Part shown: piece by piece, positions 22,919 to 35,500 of the stretch
Numbering within the stretch: the first letter of the stretch is position 1
How the letters are laid out: the number at the start of each line of letters is the position of its first letter
Origin: Balamuthia mandrillaris
Taxonomy: Eukaryota > Discosea > Longamoebia > Balamuthiidae
Reading direction: 5' to 3'
Assembly (NCBI GenBank): GCA_031835245.1
Contig: JAVKOQ010000103.1
Span: forward strand, 110,884-174,883
Length of the DNA: 64,000 nucleotides
Translations under genes and position numbers: made by a program
The notes under the pieces: model-generated
Databases searched by the model: none
Told to the model about the DNA's origin: nothing
The model's input: the letters and a program-made list of their open reading frames with translations, nothing else

Positions 22919-25900
22919 ATGTGGTCTCACAGCATCCGCAACGGGAACTGGCGTTCCTTGCCCAGTTTGTCAAGTCCGCGTTCTTTTTTGGGGAGTTGCA
23001 CCAGCGGGCTGCTGGGGCGGAGCTGCGGCCCAAACCTCGGCCCAAGCCTTCCTGCGGAAACTCGCCGACATGCTTCCTCATGCACACCATTTTCCGTCTC
23101 GCGGGGTGCACCGCCCTCCGCAACACCAACAACAAAGCCAGTGGGAGGACTGCCCACACTGGGCCGCAACGGCCGGTTTGATGGTCTCCACGCTCTTCGC
23201 ACGTTCAGTACTCACTACAAAACGTGCGGTAGGCTAGACCCCATGAAGCGGACCGGCTGGCAGACAGGTGGCAACCTTCGCTTTGTTCGTTTTTTCTGCA
23301 CCAGTGGCACCGGCGGAATTAGCCGCCTCCGCAACGTGGCCATCATCGCTCACGTCGATCACGGAAAGGTACGCACTCACGGACAGCACTCCCATCTGTT
23401 GCAACACTTGCTCATCACCACCCCTCCTACCAAACAACAAACTACCACATAGACAAGCTTGGTTGACACCTTATTGAAACACAGTGGTAGTAACTTTGCT
23501 GATGGAGAACGTGTCATGGTTAGTTTGCCAACCCCTCCTTATTCGTGAGCGAGGGCGATGCTAAGTTTTGTCTTGGCTGCTCTTGAAATTCTAACAGGAT
23601 TCCAACGAGCTGGAGAAAGAGCGAGGAATCACTATCCTATCCAAACAAACTAGCGTTTATTACAAAGACTACAAAATCAACATTGTTGATACCCCCGGTG
23701 AGTTCTTGTTCTTTCTGCTTTCTTTGTTGTTGTCTTATCTTCTTCTTGTTCTTCTTCTTCTTGTTCTTCTTCTTGTTCTTCTTCGTTCTTCTTCGTTCTT
23801 CGTTCTTCGTTCTTCGTTCTTCGTTCTTCGTTCTTCGTTCTTCGTTCTTCGTTCTTCGTTCTTCGTTCTTCGTTCTTGTTCTTGTTCTTGTTCTTGTTCT
23901 TGTTCTTGTTCTTGTTCTTGTTCTTGTTCTTGTTCTTGTTCTTCTTGTCCGTATTTTGTTAAACCATCGTCTCCAGCGGAGTATACTAACCTCTAAGGTG
24001 TCACCGCTTTAGGGCACGGCGATTTTGGAGGGGAGGTAGAACGGGTGCTCGGAATGGTAGATGGTGTACTTCTGTTGGTAGACGCTTCCGAGGTTTGCAT
24101 TCACGTCAATGCTCTTCATGAAGACTGCGACTAACCAGTATCACAGGGACCCATGACCCAAACTAAATACGTGCTTTCAAAGGCTCTACAAAGGAACCTG
24201 CGACCCATTGTGGTTCTCAACAAAATGGACCGTGAGACTGCTCGACCAGAGGACGTAGAAACAGAAGTACGTTCTTGCCTCTCTCCAGACAGCACTGCAT
24301 TTTTTTTGATAATCCACAACGTTTGAGTGTTGTGATGCTACTCTGACATGTTGCGGTTGCCATTAGATTTTTGATCTTTTTGTGAACTTGAGTGCATCTG
24401 ATGAACAGTTGAGCTATCCTACTTTATATGCCTCGGCCAGAGAGAGTAAGGATACACCTCCTACCAGTCGTCAATCATTATTAACACATTTTCCCCCTCT
24501 CCCTTGCCCTCCATCCCTGAAGGCTGGGCTGTGGCGAACAAGGAAGACGAAAGAGTAGATATGACACCTGTCTTTGAGGCGATCATAAACAACGGTACGT
24601 CTGTGAGCTCAATCTTAATTTATCATGTCCATCACTGATCGGTTATTGTTTATGATGATTGCAGTCCCGCCGCCAAATGTTGATCCTAGTAAACCGTTTT
24701 CAATGCTGATTACCACTTTGGAGTATGATCCTCACTTAGGCAGACTATTAATTGGTCGCGTGGAAGGCGGGCGAGTTGTGGCTGGCTCACCCTTGCGCTC
24801 CCTTTCCTTGGAAGGAAAGGAGCTGGAATCAGGTATGCCTCTTCTTTTGTTGTTTTCCTCTATGTCTTTTCTAATTTTGCTTGCCAACCCTCACAATCGG
24901 AAAACAAACATGAAACAGGAAAGGCGTTGAAGGTGTTGGGTAGGCAGGGCCTGCAGCGCAAACCACTAGACGTTGGCGAATGCGGAGATATCATTGCTGT
25001 CGCAGGTTTTGCAAATACTTCGGTGACAGACACTCTTTGTGACCCTTCTGTCACAGAGCCTATCAAAGCAGTTCCGATTGATCCTCCTGTTCTCTCCATG
25101 GTATTTGGAGTCAACGACTCCCCTATGGCTGGCAAAGATGGAACCAAAGTAACATCGACAGCCCTAAAAGCTCGCATCCTCCGAGAGCTTGAAAGCAATG
25201 TGACCATTGAAATGGAGGAATTGCCAGAGGAAGGCAAGATGGAAATCAAAGGAAGAGGAGAATTGCAGCTTGCGATTCTCATCGAGAACCTTAGGAGAGA
25301 AGGCTTTGAGCTCTCAGTCTCTCCGCCCAAAGTACTTTTCCAGTACGATGAAGATGGCACCAAGCTTGAACCACAGGAAGAACTTACAATTGATGTGGAT
25401 GGTGAATTCAGTGGACCAATTATTGAAAAACTTTGTATGTACACCCCCAATTGTAGTTCTCTTGGTGCCTTTTGCTTACCTCTGTTTGTTCCTCTTAGCT
25501 AATCGCAAGGCTGAACTGTTGGAGATGAAAAATGAAGGAAAGAAGGCCCGCATGACATTTTTGTGTCCCTCCAGAGCTCTCATTGGCTTTAGGGTAAGGC
25601 ATCAACTGCTGGAGTTTACTTGTAGCTGAACTCACCACGATGTCCTGGAACTACCAACAGGCAGAGATGACCAGACTATGCAGAGGTTCCCTGGTCTTAC
25701 ACCATACATTTCATTCGTGGGTTCCTTACAAAGGGCCAATTGATAACATGCGAAAGGGGGCTCTTGTTTCCAATGCGACAGGCGTGGCAACAACCTACGC
25801 TCTTAACCTTCTTGAGCCTCGCGGAACTCTTTTTATCCATCCTCAAACCCAAGTTTATATGGGTGAGTGCTAACAACTTCATCTCAATATCTGTTACTGA

Positions 25901-26280
25901 TGCAGACAAATACCTTCTTCCAGGTATGATTGTGGGAGAAAGTGCCAAAAAGGGGGACCTCGATGTAAATCCCGTCAAAGCGAAGCAACTCTCTAACGTG
26001 CGATCGGTGCAGAAAGAGGAGAATGTGCGCCTAACTCCTCCTCGCATTCTCAGCTTAGAGGAAGCCATAACCTATGTGCAAGGTACTTGCCCAGTGACAT
26101 CGGCATGCCGTTTTTTTATTTTGCCAAAATGGTCTATTTTTCCCTCCCTAACCACTTCAATCCACATTTCCAGAGGACGAACTTGTGGAAATAACGCCAA
26201 AGCACGTAAGAATGAGGAAAGAAGTCTTGGATACTTCTCTCAGAGAACAGGCTGCCCGAAGGAAGAAAAAAGCGAACTGA
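22919..26280 (+). CDS. BipA/TypA-family translational GTPase, organelle-targeted
   Basis: Thirteen exons: 22919-23368, 23453-23518, 23598-23697, 24013-24092, 24147-24266, 24367-24445, 24523-24594, 24665-24832, 24919-25434, 25499-25593, 25661-25862, 25924-26082, 26174-26280; phases agree (737 residues). About 130 N-terminal residues are Arg/Ser-rich without acidic residues, fitting a mitochondrial presequence. G motifs are AHVDHGKTSLVD (G1, split by intron 1), ERGITI (G2), DTPGHGDF (G3), NKMD (G4) and SARES (G5). Domain II, the EF-G-like domain III ([23 protein letters not shown]) and the BipA-specific C-terminus ([55 protein letters not shown]) follow. The family binds ribosomes and aids assembly or stress translation. 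No chloroplast is implied. Confidence 0.93.
23740..23943. repeat. Minisatellite block in BipA intron 3
   Basis: Within intron 23698-24012: CTT-rich lead, then a heptamer GTTCTTC array (about 23790-23873), then a hexamer GTTCTT array (about 23874-23941). The pyrimidine-rich strand is the coding strand. Confidence 0.9.
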
Positions 26281-26519
26281 AGAGGGTGCATCCAAGACCT
26301 CCACGCTTTGCCTACCCGAATAAACCACTGCCACAAAACAAGAATTACATCACTTTGCCCAGCCATCTCTCTGCAGGGGTGATAGATTAGGGGCTGTTGA
26401 TCGTTTGCTTGTTGTTGTTTCGCTTTGTTGTAGTTCGGGAGTTTTTGGACTCGAATTGCAAATAACCAAAAAATCCGGTTGGTGGGCTGGTTGACCCGCA
26501 AGCCGAACACAAAATCTTT

Positions 26520-29500
26520 ATGAACTTACCCAAATTGAGGTGTGCTCTATATAACCCAGAAGAAGAAGAAGAAGAACAAAGCTCCAAAGCAGTGAAGCAG
26601 GAAGGAATGAGCGGTCGCTCGGTGCGAAATGGTAGTGGTGGTAGCTGCTGCGGGGAGAGCTTCTGCGCCAAAACTACGGCTACCACCGTAAACCAACTAC
26701 TATGGCAGGCGGTGAGGCGGTTCGGCGAACGCCCGGCGTTGGCTTGGGAACAACAAGGCAAGTCCTGCAGAATGACCTATTCGGAGTTAGGGGAGGAGGT
26801 GCTGCGACTAGCCAAACAGCTACAGAGACAGGGCGTTACAAGGAACAGTCGGGTGGCCATCCTAGCAGAACGGCGCGCCGAACTTATTTTGGCAGAAGCT
26901 GCTGTTATATGCGCAGGAGGAGCCTTTTGTTGTTTAGACCCGGAAGCTCCTCCCCAACGCAACCAATTGATTCTTGCAGACCTTCAACCCTCCGTCTTCC
27001 TCTGTCAGCAGCATCTGCTGAACAAACTTAGTCCTGGTGCAGCCCAATGGAAGACCGTGGTCCTTCCCTTGGAGACCTTCTGTTGCAAACAAACGAGCAG
27101 CCAAAGAACCGAGGTAACCATTCACAACAACAACAACAACGTAGATAAGGAGCTACTAGAAGAAGAGAAAGAAGAAGACATTCAAGTAAACAACCGGCCG
27201 GAGGACTTGGCTTATCTGGTGTATACCTCCGGGACGACCGGCAAACCGAAAGGAGTTATGGTAACGCACCAGAATCTGGTCAACTTTGTGGAGAGCAGCA
27301 TGAGAAGGACGTGCCACCACCGGAAGCAACTCCATCGGACTACCAGTATCGCTAGGCGAACGGAGGAAGAGGCAGATAAGCATGAAGGAGAGCAGGAGGA
27401 GCACCATTGGTACTATGAAGAGGGGGATCGTACGCTGCCCACTGCAGCAGTGCAATTTGATATTCATGTGATGGAGGTGTGGTGTGCGCTTTCGGCTGGC
27501 GCTTCCTTATTTCTTATAGCCAAGTGGGAGGTGCTGGACAGCAGCTTTCTTGCGCAATATCTCGGCAAGCACAACGTCAACAAGATGTTTATGGCAACGG
27601 GCTTGTTTCATCGGTACGCCAACACGAGGCCAGATATTCTCGGTCAACTGGAGGCATTGTGTGTAGGAGGGGACTCCCTTTCGGCCTCCTTGGCTATGGC
27701 TGTAGCCAACAGCTATCCCGGATTGCGGCTGCTAAATGCCTACGGCCCTTCGGAGACCACGCTTTGGGCGTCCTACTTCCGCGTGCGCCCTGGACGTCAC
27801 TATGAGAGGATTCCTATTGGCTTCCCTTTGCACAACTACGTGATCTACGTCCTCGACGAAGAGATGCGGCCCCTCTCCTCGCACCACCAATACCGGGAGA
27901 AGGAGAAAGAAGAGAGACAAACGCAGCGGCAGCAGGTTGGCGAGATTGTGATAGGCGGGCTTGGAGTGGCGACCGGCTATTTCAACCTTCCAGAGCTGAC
28001 TGCCACCAAGTTCCTTCCGGATCCGTTTGCGGCAACAGCAGGCCGTGAACCACAACGTATGTATCGCACCGGTGACCTTGGCTACTGGTTGCCAGATGGA
28101 TGTCTAGCCTTCGCAGGAAGGGCCGATGATCAGTTAAAAATCCGGGGCAACCGTATCGAGCTCGGCGAGATCGAAACTCAACTCAATCAGCATGCCGGTG
28201 TGGCGGCAGCCTGCGTCTGCGTACAGCAGACGATAACACTTGCGGCTACAGCAACCGGTACAACCCACGGCAACGAAGGTGAAGAGAAACGCTTGATAGC
28301 CTGTGTGGTGCCACAGAAGAGCAACCATGCACGGGAAGAGCAGGTTTCGAAGGAGGAGCTGTTGCGCCACATGAAAGAAAGACTTCCAGAGTATATGCTG
28401 CCGAAGCACATCTTTTTTGCAGAGCATTTGCCTACTAATTTAAACGGTAAAGTGGACAGAAACCAGGTCCTCAGCATGTGGGAGGAAAACCAGGAAGAGG
28501 AGGATCTCCGAACGAGCTGCACACCGTTGCAGCTGGATGATGGCGTAGAGGCAAGACGTGACCAGTCATCTGTGGGGTGCATGTTGCGAGACTTGTGGCA
28601 AAGCTGCCTCCATGATACAGCTGGTACGATCGGCATGGATGCTAACTTCTTCCAAATGGGCGGAGACTCGTTTGCATGCATGGCACTTGCCGCCAAAGCC
28701 AACGAAAAGGGGCTTCCCCTTACCCCACTCCTCATCAATGAGCATCCAACACTAAGAGCTCAGCTGCAGTACTTGCTTTCCTTGCCTGCTCAAGTATCAA
28801 CGACTGGTACAACGCGCGAAGACTACTTGCTGAAAGTTCGACTCACGCCTGCACAACAACGACTGGCAGACATAGTGTTGAAATCTCACGATAGTGTGGA
28901 ATACCTTGTACCGGCAGCTCCTTCCCAACGAGCTCTACTTATGATGTCACTACGGCAGCCAAGCAGCGGCCTCATGCAGCTTGTTGCCTCCACTGTTTCT
29001 TCTTCTTCTTCTTCTTCTTCTTCTTCTTCTTCGTCTGGAGTGGTATTCGATATTCATGCCTTCCACAGGGCCTGGGAGATAACCTGCGCGACCCATCCTG
29101 CCCTCCGTGCAAGCTTTCACTGGACTGGCGACATGGCAACTGTTCTCCAAGCCGTTCATAACAAAGTGAAACTTCCAAGTTTTCCTGTGTTTGAGGTTGG
29201 CTCTGAAGAGAAACTCGAAGAGCGGGTGCAACGCTATATCGCTGTGGATAGGAAACGAGGAATGGACTTCAAGGTAGCTCCATTGCTCCGCATGGCTATA
29301 TTCAAGAGAGGCCCTCGTTGCACATTCGTTTGGACCTACCACCACGTTTCACTTGATGGCACATCAACTTCCATCGTCTTCCAAGACTTTGTTTCGTTGT
29401 ACACCACCTTGGTCAGATCATCACCACCATCAACATCACCTTCAAATGACCCGAAACGACTGGAAACGCAAACCTCCCTCATCGAAGAGACAGCCCTCAT

Positions 29501-32500
29501 TTCCCCCAGCAACTTACAAGGCCAACAATTCAGCGCGGAACAGGAAACAAGAGCAGAGCAGTTTTGGAAGGAGAGAATGGCTGGTGCCCCGACTGAACCA
29601 TTGATACCGCTAGACTGCACCAGCAGCACCCCTCCAATAGCGGAGCAGCTGGTCGTCCATCACCCACTCCGACCAGAACTGGTGATACGATTGAAGCAGT
29701 GGTGCAACAGGAATGCAATGACTCTTGCTACCGTAACCTTTGGTGCTTGGCTGTTGCTTGGCTTCGTAGAAGATTGCCTTAGTGGAAAGAGGCGCAAGGC
29801 TCTGGGATCTCTCATCAACTTTGCAGGACGGCCTTCAGAAAGTCTGTCGGCCGCCGCACCCAAAGCTGTGAGCATGCTAGTTAATCCTCTCCCTGTTCAT
29901 TTGTCGGTGGACGAGGAGGATCGCCTTCTTCGTTGGCTGAGGCAGCTCCGCACCGCGGTGGTGCAGGCCCAGGAGTATGAGTTGTTTTCTCTCGCTAAGG
30001 CACTCTCCTTCGCCAACAAGCAAACCTTAGGTCTCGTGCGACATTGCTTCAATTGGGACGGCTCACCATTAGAGTACCGAACGGTGGAGTGCTTTTCTAC
30101 TCCTTCTTCTTCTACTGCTGCCTCTTGCGCTTTCCGAGTCGAACGTATAGAAGAGCGTACAGGATTCGGGCTGGCCATGAATGTAGCGGACCATGGAGGC
30201 TCCACCCTCACTGTCACAGTGGAGTGGAATAACGGAATGTACCATCAGCAGACCATTCATAAACAGCTAGTACGGTTTGAATGGTTGTTGGAAGGTGTTG
30301 TTGCTGTAGACAAAGATGATGATCCTTCATTGAGACGTCTCATCGATAACATAAGTGCTGCATCTGCACATTTACCCATTCGGCTTCCGCTTGGACTCAC
30401 TCCTTCTGAGCTAGCTGTACTTCGTTACCGGCGAGGGCCAAAGAGGGCGAGGGTTGCTTCATATTTAGAAGAGAGTATGTGGAAGCTTCAAGTTGCCAAA
30501 GTCAAGGGTACTTTGAAGCCTTCTGCTCTGCATCGGTGTCTACACGAGCTGGCTCGTCGCCATCCAATACTTCGCACTGTCTTCTACCATTGCGAAGACA
30601 ACGAGGAAGAGCTGTTGCGTCGCACCATTCCTCAGGAAGACGTCGACGTATCATTTCAAGCGCAAGATCTTTCCTATCTGAGCAAGGGACAACAAGCAGC
30701 TAAATTTGAAGAGGCGCGGGCCTCGGCCAAACAGCTCCTTCAGCTTGGGCAAGGCGACAACCATAACATGTTCGGCATCATTGCTTTGCGTCTTGGCAAG
30801 TTACGGCATTGCTTGCTTCTATGTTATCACGAGCTTCTCCTCGACCAAAAATCTACAGTGCTCTTCTGGCAACAGCTTTCTTTGTTGCTGAACGGCAAAG
30901 ATGGCAACCTCCAAGGCGAACCTAAAAAAGATGCCTCTTCTTCTTTTTTCTCCATTCATCAAGAGAGAGGGATATCAGCCGTTTTACTGTTGCCATTATT
31001 CAACAGAACACGTTTAAGAGGAAATTATGAGAAGATATGCAATCCGCAAACGAGTTTGAGGAAGCCTCCACTCCCTGCGCAACTACCTTATAGTGTACCA
31101 CCTTCTTCATTATCAGAGAGTGAAGCAGTGACGAGACGGCCTACTGCTACTGTTGTGCGCACTCTTCTTGTCCCCAATATAAATGCTGAAGAGGGAGCAC
31201 AACAGCTGTTAGCGGCTCTGCTCATACTCCTCCATAGATACAACACAGAAACCGATTGTGTGGCAGCCACGCTTGTTCCTTCCGGGCTCGTGCCTCGTGG
31301 GACCGATAGCCATACTGCAGCTGTTTTGGGATGCTTTGCTGCTCCTCGTATCCTAGCAGCAAATATCCCATCAGCCAACTGCCGTGCGGAGGACGTTATA
31401 CGACAGGTGCAGAGGGCTCTTTTGAATTCCGGTGCTGAAGATGACGAATACGATGACCAATTGCAGCAGCACTCATGCGACTATTCATCCGGGATTCAAC
31501 ATTGCCGTGGCAATAACGTGGAGTTGCTATTCCACCCATACGTTGAGATCCCGAGGGAGGAATGCGCCCCTCTACGCCTTTCACTCCTGCCTTCCCGTTC
31601 CATGACGCTTCTCTCTGGATCCACTGAGGTTGCCTTCCATATCTCAGAAGAAAGACGCGGCGGCTCTCCTGTGGGAACGCTGGAGCTTGCTCTACACTAC
31701 GATACGCGTCTGTTTTCCAGCAGAGCGGCTGCATTCATGACCGACCACTACGCCAATGTTCTGAGCAGCATTTTGGCTGACCCAGCAGTACTGCTGGGCG
31801 ACATACCGCTGCTCTCCGCTGAGGAAAACCAACTCTTGGATAGCTTTAGTACCTGCAATGAGGACCACAAGATGCAAAACGCTGCAGCTGCCGTGCTGGT
31901 GCAGCACCTCTTTGAAAAAAACGTTGCTTCTCTACCCGACAGAACCGCAGCATACGTTGCAGAAGGAGATATCTCAGTCTCATACGACCAACTCAACTAC
32001 AAAGCAGAAGCGATCAAGGAGATGCTATGGGATGTGTGCGGAAGACAGAAGCGAGTGGTTGCACTTTTTTTCAGGCGGTCTGTTGGTTTGTTGGCCTCAC
32101 AGCTGGCTGTACTCAAGGCTGGCTTTGTGGTTCTTACTCTGGACCCCGAAGCACCGCTGCAACGCAATGCTGGCATCCTAGAAGACGCCAACTGCCAAGT
32201 AATCCTCCACATGGATGGACTGAAGAACAGTTTGCCATCGCCTACTGTCAACGGTAGCGATGATCCTCCTCTTGTGCAGCTGTGCATTGATTGCCTGGGG
32301 GAACCTGTTGTAGCCGAGTCTTCTGGCAAAGGGCGGCATCTCTGTAAGCCTACTGCTGCTGCCGCTCTTCATCATGAAGTCGCCATGCTGGTATTCACCT
32401 CTGGAACCACGGGGCGACCAAAAGGCATTCAGGTCACTCATCAAAACATGGTGAGCATGTTTAGCAACAAGTTTCAATTCCATGTGGAGGAAGGGGATAG

Positions 32501-35500
32501 AGTGCTGGCCACCACTGCTGTGCAGTTTGACATGAGCGTGCTGGAGGGGCTGGGCACTCTATGCGGAGGAGGCAGCGTAGTTTTGGTGGACAAAGAGTCT
32601 ATTCTGGATTCTCGCTCTATGGCGAAGGTTATCAAGCAGCACAAGATAACCAAGATGGTTTTTGTCAGTGCACTGTTCAACCACCATGCACGAGAGAGAC
32701 CCGAAATGTTTGCAGGACTGAAGCAAATCATACTTGGCGGAGACGAGGTGCTGCCCAAGCCTGTACTGCGGGTGCTGGAGACCAACCCAAGCCTGGTCAT
32801 CACTCCTGGTTATGGACCCACCGAGTGCACAATGGTCTCTACCTATTACTCGATGGACCCTGCCTTGTTGAGCAGCATGCAGACTTCAGTGCCTATCGGC
32901 AGACCCATTGACAACGCAGTGGCCTACGTAGTGGACAGCTATTTCAACCGCGTGCCCGTTGGTGTTTGCGGGGAATTGCTCATAGGCGGCAGAGGTGTTA
33001 CCAGAGGCTACCTTGGCAATGAGGAGCTGACTGTCCGCAAGTTCGTTCCCAACCCATTTGCCTCCTCGGCTGTTGGAGGAGCAACGGGAGGGAGTGCCAT
33101 GGCTCCGGTGTTGTACCGCACTGGGGACAAGGTGAAATGGCTGTCTGATGGCAATATCCTCTTTGTTGGCAGAAATGATGGGCAACTCAAGATAAGAGGA
33201 AACCGTGTGGAATTGGGAGAGATCGTCCGCGCTCTGCAAGACCACCCACTTGTTGGGGACGTTGCTGTGGTAGCCTGCGACGGGGAAGGTCCTGCACCTA
33301 CAGCAGAAAAGCATTTGGTAGCCTTTGTAGTCAGGAAAGGAAAGATTGCCACGGGCAGCGGTATCACTGCTCCGCTAGAAGCTGCCATGCAAGAAGACTT
33401 CAGGACGTTTTTAAGAGGACGCCTTCCCAGCTACATGACGCCACGCAATTTCTTCTCTATCGACCGTATCCCAATGACCCTTAACCAGAAGGTGGATGCT
33501 GCCAAGCTGAGAGATATTGCTCACATCAAGCTGCGTGAAGAGATGGAGGAAAACGATATCGGGTCGCTTCATCCGCACGGATTAGAGAATGGTGGTGAAG
33601 CCTGCAAGAATCCCTGCGTGAATGGAGCCCCAAAAGATTGGATCACCTCTATCTCGGGAGGTCGTCCGGAGCGCCACATCGCGGTGCGAAAGAAGCTGCA
33701 CTCACTGTGGAAAGGGGTCATTGGCCATCCAGTGGGTCCGGAGGACAAATTTTTTGAGGTTGGTGGTGAGTCCCTCATGGTATCAAGGCTCTGCCAACAG
33801 ATCGCCAACGCTTTCGGGCTTGATGAAGACGAGGACCTCATGGGTGTTTTCTTTGAGCGGCCGACTATTGCCGGCATGGAGAAGCACGTATTACAACGTT
33901 TTGAAGCTAAAACAGCAACAGGAGAAACGCATCAGCTATTGCAACCATCCAACGCTGGTAGTATGACACAAACAATCAGCAAAATGCAACCTGAGTCGAC
34001 GCCTACAGCCAGCTTTCCACCAGCGACTCACTCTGTTGATAACAAGGAAGGAAAGGAGAAAAAAGAAAAGAAGCAAGCAATGGGCAATGTAGAATCCACA
34101 CACATAGCAATAGTGGGTATGGGATTTAGAGGTCCCAAGGCTAGCAATTACCAAGAGTTGTGGGAGAACCTCAAGAATGGGCAGGATTGCATTACTAGGT
34201 TTACCACAGCTGAACTGAAGGGGCATGTCTCAGATGAGGCCCTCTCTCATCCCTCCTATGTAAAGGCAAGGGGGTGGGTCGAGGATGCTCTTCAGTTTGA
34301 CCCACAGTTCTTCAACATTCCGGAGGAGGAAGCTTGCGCCATGAGTCCCCAACACTGGATGTTTTTGGAAATGGCTGCGACTGCCCTGAACGACGCTGGC
34401 CACCCCAATCCATCCCTTCTCAGGACGGAGAAGAAGCTTACTGGAGTATTTGTTGGAGCTGCGGACAGCCACAGTGATGACAGTGGGTATAGCAACGGTG
34501 AGGACGAAAAAGAGGAGGAAGAGGAGGGAACTGGTACCTGCCGGAAGAACGAGACGAAGAGGAGGACTCCAGCAGAGGAAACCAAGCAAAGCATGCTACG
34601 CTCTAACCACTTTATAGCCTCCCGTGTGGCATACCACCTGGACTTGGATGGACCAGCAGTAAGCGTGCAGGCGGCCTGTGCCTCAGCTTTGGTGGCTGTG
34701 CATCAGGCTTGTTCCGCTCTGAACAACGGTGAATGTGACATAGCAGTAGCTGGCGGAGTGGAAGCTGCCCACAAGGAAAAGGAGGGCTACTTTGTGGCAA
34801 CTACGAGCCTTTCCAAGGATGGGGTGTGCCGGCCCTTTGACACCCAGGCAGGCGGCTGTGTGCCTGGTAATGGCTGCGGTGCTGTGGTACTTCGACGACT
34901 GCAGGACGCTCTTGCTGATGAGAATCACATCTATGCTGTGATAAGGGGCTCTGCCACCAAGAATGATGGGGCAGCAGGAAAGATGGGCTATTATTGTCCT
35001 GGCGTGCAGGGCATCGCCTCCACTATTGAACACGCCATTCGTGTTGCTGGCCTGCGCCCTCAAGACATTTCTTTTGTGGAGACAAATGGTACAGCTGTAC
35101 CTTTAAGTGATTCCATTGAGATTCAAGCCCTTCGCAAAGTATTTGTTGAGGGCACTGCCACCAAGGACGGACAGACTAAATACCAGATGGAGCCCCTTCA
35201 TCAGCACCGTTCTCAATATTGTGGTAGAGAAGACAGCAGGCAGCATCCTCATGGCCATATCGCCTTGGGAGCTATCAAATCCAACATTGGTCATCTTGGA
35301 GCAGCTTCAGGTATTGCTGCCCTCATCAAAACTGTTTTATGCCTCTACCATGATACAATTGTCCCAACGGTAAACCATTCTTCTTCTCATGCCAATCTCC
35401 GCTTGGAGAGCTCTCCATTCTTTGTGCCTACAAAATGCGAGGCCTGGCCTCTTCCTACTGTTCATTCTCACTTGGGTAAGGCAGCTGGAGACGAAACAAG

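Noticed and set aside
23683-24012. Phe/Leu-rich membrane-like reading frames
   Set aside because: Translation of the TTC/TTG minisatellite in BipA intron 3.
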